Source of the DNA: Bacteroidia bacterium
GTDB lineage: Bacteria > Bacteroidota > Bacteroidia > Bacteroidales > P3
Length of the DNA: 18,991 nt
NCBI GenBank assembly: GCA_025999775.1
Contig: BNXT01000011.1
Location: 1 to 18,991 of the forward strand
Direction: 5' to 3'
The notes beneath the pieces were generated by a model. It was not told the DNA's origin. It made no database searches and worked only from the letters and a program-made list of their open reading frames with translations. The translations under genes and the position numbers were made by a program. Below are positions 7,646 to 14,200 of the stretch, piece by piece. Positions within the stretch are counted from its first letter, which is position 1; each line of letters opens with the position of its first letter.

Positions 7646-7664
7646 GGCGGGTTTCAAACCCGCC
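7646..7664 (+). repeat. GGCGGGTTT palindrome
   Basis: GGCGGGTTT (7646-7654) and AAACCCGCC (7656-7664) form perfect 9-base arms around one base. It is the only copy in the window. Confidence 0.65.
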
Positions 7665-7681
7665 CCTACAATGAAACACAT

Positions 7682-7731
7682 CGTCATTGCGGGTCAAGCA
7701 CCGCTCCCTGAGCGTAGTTGAAGGGCGGTGC
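7682..7731 (+). repeat. Half ATTGCGGG repeat joined to REP-like palindrome, GCACCG-arm copy 2
   Basis: CGTCATTGCGGG (7682-7693) matches the left half of the ATTGCGGG palindrome but its right arm is missing. GCACCG (7698-7703) and CGGTGC (7726-7731) follow, enclosing CTGAGCGTAGTTGAAG. The truncated module directly abuts the next one, which suggests a recombination junction. Confidence 0.7.
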
Positions 7732-7785
7732 GACTGTCAATTGTCTGAATCAGGATTTGCAGGATTTTGATTGTTTCATTTTCTA
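7732..7785 (+). repeat. GTCTGAA-CAGGATTT repeat tract, copy 2
   Basis: GACTGTCAATTGTCTGAATC then CAGGATTTGCAGGATTTTG. With the preceding palindrome it repeats 6567-6626 in order over about 60 bp with roughly five differences. It lies 28-81 bp beyond the fusA2-like stop. Confidence 0.65.
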
Positions 7786-7812
7786 CATTCAAATTTCTCA
7801 ATTAAAAATGTA

Positions 7813-9948
7813 TTACTCTTCGTCTTTTTGTTCGGTTTCGTAAGCTTTGAGCAGTTCTGTTTGGATGTCGGCTGGCACTTGGGTATATTCGGCAAACTTC
7901 ATGGAGTAGGTACCACGACCGGAGGTTATGGAACTCAATGCTGTCGAATAGCGGTTCATTTCTGCCAGCGGTACGCGAGCCTTGATGATTTGGAAGCTAC
8001 CGTCGCTATCCATACCCACTACGATGGCACGCCGTCCTTGTAAGTCCGTCATTACATCACCCATTCTCTCGGCAGGCATCATCACCTCAATATCGTAGAT
8101 AGGTTCCAGAATTTTGGGTCCCGCATTTTTAAAAGCCTCTTTGAAAGCGTTGCGTCCTGCTAATTTGAAGGCTAACTCATTGGAATCAACAGGGTGCATC
8201 TTGCCATCATAGACATTAACCACGATGTCGCGTGCATACGACCCCGTAAGCGGACCTTCCTCCATTTTTTCCATCACGCCCTTTAAAATTGCCGGTTGAA
8301 AACGTGCATCAATAGCGCCTCCAACAATACAGTTGTTATACACTAACTTACCACCCCATTGCAACGGATACGTGTCGGTAGCACGCACGGGATACTTCGT
8401 CTGCGCAGGCATGCCTTCATAGTACGGTTCGATGAGCAAGTGTACCTCGCCAAATTGACCGGCGCCGCCCGACTGCTTTTTATGCCGATACATCGCTTCA
8501 GCAGATTTGGTGATGGTCTCCCGATACGGAATTTTGGGCGCAAACAGCTCCACTTGTATCTTATGCACAGTATTGAGATACCACTTCATAGTGTTAATAT
8601 GAAACTCGCCCATGCCCTTGACAATGAGTTGTTTTAATTCTTTGGAGTATTCTATAATTAAGGTTTGGTCTTCGGTGTGCATTTCGTGGAGTACCATTCC
8701 TAATTTTTCGTCATCTGCCGAATTAACAGCCTTGATGGCAGTAGAATAAATGGGTGATGGGAAAACAATAGGTTCATAAACAACGTTGGTATTCTTTAGG
8801 GAGGTCAGGGTATCGTTCGTTTTGGCATCTTTGAGTTTGATGGTGGCTACCAAGTCGCCGGCACACGCTTTCTCTATTTTGACACGGTTTTTACCGACTA
8901 CTGCAAAGAGTTGAGAGATGCGTTCTTTATTGGAATTACGACTGTTGGTAATATCCATACCTTCGGTAATTTCTCCGGTCATAATCTTCATGAAGGACAT
9001 TTCACCAAGGTGCTGTTCACGGGTCGTTTTGAATACAAAGGCAGAGAATGGCTCCGAGGCATTGACCTTGACGTTGACACCTTCTGTGGTATTGCGACCG
9101 TTGCGTTCGTCAGGCGAGGTTACGTTGTTGCCCAGAAATTCTAACAAGCGTCTTACGCCCTGATTTTCTTTAGCAGAGCAACACATCACAGGGAAGATAC
9201 TGCGTGAGGCTAAGCCTAACTTAATGCCGCGTCGCATGTCTTCGATGGTTAAGTCTTCTGTTTCAAAATATTTTTCCATCAAATCATCCGCGCCGGCAGC
9301 CGATGCTTCTACTAAAATTTTGTAATACGCTGCGGCACGCTCTTTCTCCGAGTCCGGAATGGCTACCTCTTCGGCTTTACCGTTACCTTTTGGAAGCATA
9401 ATCATTTTTTGCAACACAAGGTCTATCACCGCATTGAAGTCGGTACCAACGTTTACAGGGTATTGTACGACGGTTACTTTTTCGCCGTAGGTTTCGGTGA
9501 GTTCTTTAACAGTATCTTCAAAATTGGCTTTTTCACCGTCTAATTGATTGATGGCAAACACGGTTGGGACGCCGTTTTTGCTGGTATTTCTCCAAGCCAC
9601 GTCGGTACCGACTTCAACCCCACTTTGTGCATTAACGACCAAGATCGCAGCATCTACCACCGAAAGCGCTGTGGCTGTTTCACCACAATAGTCCACAAAA
9701 CCTGGGCAGTCGATGACATTGATTTTACGATCGCCTATTTCGCTGTACAACAAGCTGGCAACAACGGAGTTCTTACGTTCAATCTCAATTTCGCGATAGT
9801 CCGATACTGTGTTTTTGTCGTCAATAGAGCCACGACGTGTGATAGTACCACCTTCAAAAGCCATTGACTCTGCTAAAGTGGTTTTGCCCGACTTAGATCC
9901 TCCAATTAAGGCAAGATTTCTGATTTCTTTGGTTTGGTAAACTTTCAT
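7813..9948 (-). CDS. fusA2: EF-G paralogue (EF-G2 type) with degenerate GTPase centre
   Basis: The 711-residue protein has the full five-domain length of elongation factor G, the translocase of protein synthesis. G1 is GGSKSGKT (16-23). The switch I region, normally RGITI, reads REIEIERKNSV (52-62) and lacks the conserved threonine. G3 is DCPGF (80-84), with phenylalanine where canonical EF-G has the catalytic histidine. G4 is NQLD (134-137) instead of NKxD and G5 is SAKEN. Domain IV is retained (for example IPYRETI and GGAGQFGEVHL). This pattern fits the Bacteroidota EF-G2 family; from memory, a Bacteroides thetaiotaomicron member supports translation under carbon limitation without needing GTP hydrolysis. 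That this copy behaves the same way is inference. The start ATG is at 9946-9948, with a matching -7 box 28 bp upstream. It is monocistronic, and no canonical fusA is in the window. Confidence 0.9.
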   Translation of the reverse strand: MKVYQTKEIRNLALIGGSKSGKTTLAESMAFEGGTITRRGSIDDKNTVSDYREIEIERKNSVVASLLYSEIGDRKINVIDCPGFVDYCGETATALSVVDAAILVVNAQSGVEVGTDVAWRNTSKNGVPTVFAINQLDGEKANFEDTVKELTETYGEKVTVVQYPVNVGTDFNAVIDLVLQKMIMLPKGNGKAEEVAIPDSEKERAAAYYKILVEASAAGADDLMEKYFETEDLTIEDMRRGIKLGLASRSIFPVMCCSAKENQGVRRLLEFLGNNVTSPDERNGRNTTEGVNVKVNASEPFSAFVFKTTREQHLGEMSFMKIMTGEITEGMDITNSRNSNKERISQLFAVVGKNRVKIEKACAGDLVATIKLKDAKTNDTLTSLKNTNVVYEPIVFPSPIYSTAIKAVNSADDEKLGMVLHEMHTEDQTLIIEYSKELKQLIVKGMGEFHINTMKWYLNTVHKIQVELFAPKIPYRETITKSAEAMYRHKKQSGGAGQFGEVHLLIEPYYEGMPAQTKYPVRATDTYPLQWGGKLVYNNCIVGGAIDARFQPAILKGVMEKMEEGPLTGSYARDIVVNVYDGKMHPVDSNELAFKLAGRNAFKEAFKNAGPKILEPIYDIEVMMPAERMGDVMTDLQGRRAIVVGMDSDGSFQIIKARVPLAEMNRYSTALSSITSGRGTYSMKFAEYTQVPADIQTELLKAYETEQKDEE

Positions 9949-9957
9949 GATGTTTTA

Positions 9958-9976
9958 GTGTTTTAAATTAAAACAC
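9958..9976 (-). promoter_or_regulatory. Palindrome at the predicted start point of the EF-G2-type gene
   Basis: GTGTTTTAA and TTAAAACAC form perfect 9-base arms around one A. The site begins where the -7 box ends and covers the expected start point, so it could be an operator. Being A/T-rich, chance is possible. Confidence 0.35.
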
Positions 9977-9983
9977 AAATATA
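9976..9983 (-). promoter_or_regulatory. -7 promoter box for the EF-G2-type gene
   Basis: Minus-strand TATATTTG matches TAnnTTTG exactly. No TTG lies at the ideal 19-21 bases upstream; the nearest TTTG is about 12 bases away. The transcript would start near 9969, about 20 nt before the ATG. Confidence 0.5.
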
Positions 9984-10009
9984 CAAAATATTTTTCAAAT
10001 ATGGGTTGA

Positions 10010-10278
10010 TAGTCTTTTTCTTCTTACTTTTCCTTTTGTCTTGATACATTTTATTCGTTCATTTTCTTTTGTGGCAATAGCCTTTTTATTTTTCCTTTTG
10101 TCTTAATACATTTTATTCGTTCATTTTCTTTTGTGGCAACAAAAGAAAACGAACCAAAAGAAAAATGCTTGCTAAAAATAACAGTCGCACACCCCTGCGC
10201 AAGCTGCAGGGTTTTGTGCGACGATTTTTAGCGCTAAGGTATCACTTCGCTACGCTCGTGATATAAATAATGAACAAT
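10010..10278 (+). repeat. Structured dispersed repeat, copy B
   Basis: Two tandem T-rich units (10010-10077 and 10078-10139, both ending GTGGCAA) are followed by the same three-hairpin core as copy A. Positions 10099-10278 align with 6291-6470 at a constant offset of 3808. The only differences I read are G/A at 6298/10106 and G/C at 6426/10234. The composite stem lies at 10172-10231. Copy B sits between the EF-G2-type gene and dinD, reading in the same direction as copy A. Confidence 0.8.
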
Positions 10279-10287
10279 GAATGACAC

Positions 10288-10315
10288 CGGTCGTTTCGAC
10301 TACGCTCAACGACCG
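10288..10315 (+). repeat. REP-like palindrome, CGGTCGTT-arm type, copy 2
   Basis: CGGTCGTT (10288-10295) and AACGACCG (10308-10315) enclose TCGACTACGCTC; the unit is the same as 6534-6561. Confidence 0.75.
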
Positions 10316-10350
10316 CAACTTCACACTCCACACTCCACGCTCCACTCTCA
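10316..10350 (+). repeat. CACTCCA tract
   Basis: AACTTCACACTCCACACTCC continues with CACGCTCCACTCTC, a low-complexity tract. Similar tracts are at 11161-11188 next to another CGGTCGTT palindrome and, on the other strand, at 6152-6164 and 6521-6532. Confidence 0.55.
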
Positions 10351-10393
10351 AATTCTATTGCGCCTCAAACTTTTTTTTTACCAAAAAAAAGCA

Positions 10394-10401
10394 TAACTTT
10401 G
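10394..10401 (+). promoter_or_regulatory. -7 promoter box for dinD
   Basis: TAACTTTG matches TAnnTTTG and lies 30 bp before the dinD ATG. The -33 position is a T-run (about 10371-10379) without a clear TTG. It is the same eight bases as the kdsD -7 box. The promoter appears to survive although the gene is broken. Confidence 0.5.
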
Positions 10402-10430
10402 CATTGTCGAAAAATTTAAATAAATAATGT

Positions 10431-11016
10431 ATGGACAAGATACGCATCGGGCAGTTAAAAACGGTATTCGACCAAATCGCGCACCATATCAACAGCGACG
10501 ACGATACCGAACAGGTAGAAGTTTGGTTTGCTCGCGAACTTCAGAACATTTTGGGATACGCCCGTTGGGAGAATTTTATTGTTGCCATTCAGCGCGCGGT
10601 TGATTCGTGTAAAACGCAGAGTGTCAGCGTAGATGATCATTTTCGTGAGGTCACGAAAATGATCGAAATCGGCAAAGGAGGCAAACGCGAAGTAAGCGAC
10701 TACATGCTCACTCGTTATGCCTGCTACCTGATAGCACAAAACGGCGACCGATTTTCTGCCAACGCTGACCATTGCCGCCAAAAATTTGGCAACCGAAATG
10801 ACTAATTACAACGTGCAGGAAAACGATTTGTACGGTGAACCGTCCATAACCGATGAACACATACAAAACAACCTGACCGTTCGAGAAATGTTGGGCAAAC
10901 GCAGCATAAAACCCGAAACGTTACCCCCCGCCGAAGACATAAAAAAGTTGGAACGGCGGGTTATCAACGATGAAAAGAAAATTGAACAAACAACAAAAAA
11001 GTTGCCTAAAAAATAA
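10431..11016 (+). pseudogene. dinD: DNA damage-inducible protein D (DinD), broken by an internal deletion
   Basis: The first part (ATG at 10431, stop at 10803-10805, 124 residues) matches the DinD N-terminus: VEVWFARELQNILGYARWENF, then HFREVTKMIEIGKGGKREV and YMLTRYACYLIAQNGD. After NGD (about 10748) the frame changes. In the next frame the sequence continues as DFLPTLTIAAKNLATEMTN, and TDEHIQNNLTVREMLGKR and LPPAEDIKKLERRV lead to the stop at 11014-11016, all DinD C-terminal sequence. Complete DinD proteins have about 270-280 residues; about 200 codons remain, so roughly 80 codons are missing and the frame is lost. An ATG at 10786 could start a 76-residue C-terminal fragment, probably not functional. 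In Escherichia coli DinD is SOS-induced and inhibits RecA filaments. No LexA-like box was recognised here. Confidence 0.85.
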
Positions 11017-11073
11017 TGGCTGATTAAAAAAATCAACCTTGACGGTTTCGTATCTTACCGAAATTCATTGTTC

Positions 11074-11114
11074 TAATCCTGCCAATCCTAAAATCTTGTA
11101 AATCCTGATTCAGA
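11074..11114 (-). repeat. GTCTGAA-CAGGATTT repeat tract, inverted copy 3
   Basis: On the minus strand it reads GTCTGAATCAGGATTT then CAAGATTTTAGGATTGG and CAGGATTAG. It shares TCTGAATCAGGATTT with copy 2. Confidence 0.6.
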
Positions 11115-11130
11115 CTATTGAAGGTGACTG

Positions 11131-11160
11131 TCGGTCGTTGAGCGTAGTTGAAACGACCGA
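11131..11160 (-). repeat. REP-like palindrome, CGGTCGTT-arm type, copy 3
   Basis: TCGGTCGTT (11131-11139) and AACGACCGA (11152-11160) enclose the core GAGCGTAGTTGAA, in the opposite orientation to copies 1 and 2. Confidence 0.75.
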
Positions 11161-11247
11161 CAACTTCACACTCCACACTCCACACTCAATTAACGAAAAG
11201 GGGCAGGAAAACCCCACCCCTAATTCTCAATTCTCAACTCTCCATTC
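11161..11247 (+). repeat. CACTCCA and TTCTCAA repeat tracts downstream of the surface-protein gene
   Basis: A CACTCCACACTCC tract (11161-11188) is followed by GGGG...CCCC-rich sequence (11200-11220) and an ATTCTCAATTCTCAACTCTC tract reaching the stop codon. The last tract is the same module that lies in frame at 11417-11450. No hairpin with a T-run, hence no clear terminator, was found. Confidence 0.55.
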
Positions 11248-14200
11248 TCAATTATTTTTCACCACTTTTGCTATCCTATTCCCTACTTTCACAATGTACT
11301 CGCCTGCGGGAAGGTGCGCAATGTTAATTGACAATGGATAATTGACAATTGACAATGGCGTTTCAAACACCTTTGCACCATTCACGTTATAAATCTCTAT
11401 TTTGTCTCCCGCCTTTAATTCTCCATTCTCAATTCTCAACTCTCCATTAACTACGGGGTTGGGGTAAATCGACAGTTGGTCGGAAGAACTCTCGGCAATG
11501 CCGGTAGCAGTAGATGTTGTAAACGTCAGGGTATCGCCATTGGTAGTACCGCTTGCCGTTGTTGCATAAGCGTAAAACTGATATTGCGTACCTGCCGTCA
11601 GTCCTGTTATATTGCCGCTTGTGCTTGTAGTCCACGCACTTGCAGAGGATTGTTTGTATTTAAAGCCCTGCTCGGTAATGGTTTCGCTACCTGCTGTTAC
11701 TGATTTGTTCAGCGTTGCCGATGTTGACGTAATATTGGTGGCGGCAAGCGTGGTAACGGTTGGTGGCGTAATAGCGGTTGTTACCGTTACGTTGCAATAT
11801 GCCATAAAGTTACCGTCTTGCGTGGTGGCAATAATAGCGCAAGTGCCTGTGTTTACGGCTGTTACAAGTCCATTGGCAACAGTGGCGACATTATTGTCTG
11901 TGCTTAACCACGTTACGTTTTTATTCGTAGCATTGGCAGGCAATATGGTTGCAGTAAGCGTTTCTGTACCGCTTACTGCAAGTGTGGTGGCAGTTTTGTT
12001 AAGCGATACACTTGTAACCGAAATATTAGTGGCACTTACCGTTACTGCGCAACTTGCCGTGAAGCTGCCGTCTTGCGTGGTGGCAATAATAGCGCAAGTG
12101 CCTGTGTTTACGGCTGTTACAAGTCCATTGGCAACGGTGGCGACATTATTGTCTGTGCTTAACCACGTTACGTTTTGGTTGGTGGCGTTGGCAGGCAGCA
12201 CCGTTGCAGTAAGCGTTTCTGTGCCGTTTACTGCAAGTGTGGTGGCAGTTTTGTTGAGCGATACACCTGTTACCGAAATATTAGTAGCGCTTACCGTTAC
12301 CGTGCAAGTAGCAGTACGACTGCCGTCTGCTGTGGTTACTGTGATAGTGGCATTGCCCGCTGATACTGCTGTTACCAAACCGCTACTGTTTACTGTGGCT
12401 ACACTTGTATTACTGCTGCTCCACGTTACGTTTTGGTTGGTGGCGTTGGCAGGCAGCACCGTTGCAGTAAGCGTTTCTGTGCCGTTTACTGCAAGTGTGG
12501 TGGCAGTTTTGTTGAGTGATACGCCCGTTACAGCCACCGTTGCAGCGCTTACCGTTACCGTGCAAGTAGCAGTACGACTGCCGTCTGCAGTAGTTACTGT
12601 AATGGTGGCATTGCCCGCTGATACAGCTGTTACCACACCGCTACTGCTTACCGTTGCTATGCTCGTATTGCTACTACTCCACGTTACGTTTTTATTAGTG
12701 GCATTGGCAGGCAGCACCGTTGCAGTAAGTGTTTCTGTGCCGGTTACTGCAAGTATGGTGGCGGTTTTGTTGAGCGATACACCTGTTACCGAAATATTAG
12801 TAGCGCTTACCGTTACCGTGCAAGTAGCAGTACGACTGCCGTCTGCTGTGGTTACTGTGATAGTGGCATTGCCCGCTGATACTGCTGTTACCAAACCGCT
12901 ACTGTTTACTGTGGCTACACTTGTATTGTTGCTGCTCCACGTTATGTTTTTATTCGTAGCATTGGCAGGTAATACCGTTGCGCTAAGTGTTCTTGTGCCG
13001 CCAATGGTAAGTGTATCAGTGATTCTGCTAAGCGATACGCTCGTAGGAGTAACTGCTGTTACAGTTACTGCACAAGTAGCAGTACGACTGCCGCTTGCTG
13101 TAGTCGCCGTTATGGTGGCACTGCCAGCTGATACAGCTGTTACCACACCACTACTGTTTACTGTGGCTACACTTGTATTGTTGCTGCTCCACGTTATGTT
13201 TTTATTCGTAGCATTGGCAGGTAATACCGTTGCAGTAAGCGTTTCTGTGCCGCCAATGAGTAGAGTGGTGGATGTTTTATTGAGCGATACGCTCGTAACG
13301 GGAATACTTGCAGGTACAGAAGATATGGCGATATCATCAATCGCAATAGGCGATTGCGTACCCATACTACCATCGTTTCTCCAAGTAAATACCAAGCGCT
13401 TTGTAGTACCCGAATAAGTAGCGGCAGGCAGGGTAATCCTTGCTTGTTGCCACGAACTTTGTCCATTGTAAGTACCCAACGCAATACCACTCAAAGACGT
13501 ACCTGCTATGGGCGTGGTAGAAGTTGTCAGCATATATACTGTCAAATCATCATACCTGCTTTCTCCATTACCTTTCCAATAAAAAGTAAGCGTGTAAGCT
13601 TCGGACGAAGTAGGAAACGTAATGTCGCTATAGAGATGCACTACGCTTGTACTACTTATCGTATAAGCATTACTATTACTATTGTTGGAAATGTAAGCGG
13701 ATTTAGTGCCATTGTAACTTGTTGCCGTACCTATGTACCATTTGTTGGTTTGGCTGCCGTTAGCAAATGCCCAGCCGCTGAGGCTTGTGCTGCTGCCGCT
13801 CTCAAATGTTTCGGTAAATGGAGCAACCTTTCCTTCAACAACAGTTGCACAAGTAGCAGTATGACTGCCGTCTGCTGTGGTTACTGTGATAGTGGCATTG
13901 CCTCCTGATACTGCCGTTACCAAACCGTTATTGCTTACCGTTGCTATACTTGTATTGCTGCTACTCCACGTTACGTTTTGATTCGTGGCATTGGCAGGCA
14001 GCACCGTTGCAGTAAGCGTTTCTGTGCCGCCAAAGACAAGTGTGGTGGCGGTTTTGTTGAGCGTCACGCCCGTAACAGGTTTGCGGTATGTTACCATCAA
14101 CTGACGCACCCGCGCACCGTCCCAACTGCTAGACTCGGAATCATCTTTGCTATACTGCCATACCAACGAGTGCGAACCCGCAGGCAATTTAACGCTATAA

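Noticed and set aside
10455..10781. 108-codon minus-strand ORF over dinD
   Set aside because: It is antisense to clear DinD-coding sequence and has no recognisable features of its own.
11612..13417. 601-residue open frame on the plus strand
   Set aside because: It is the antisense shadow of the tandem Big_2 repeats: its repeating VTVQVAVRLPSAVVTV-like units follow the 258-bp period and the codon pattern of the minus-strand gene. It lacks an initiation context or a recognisable domain.
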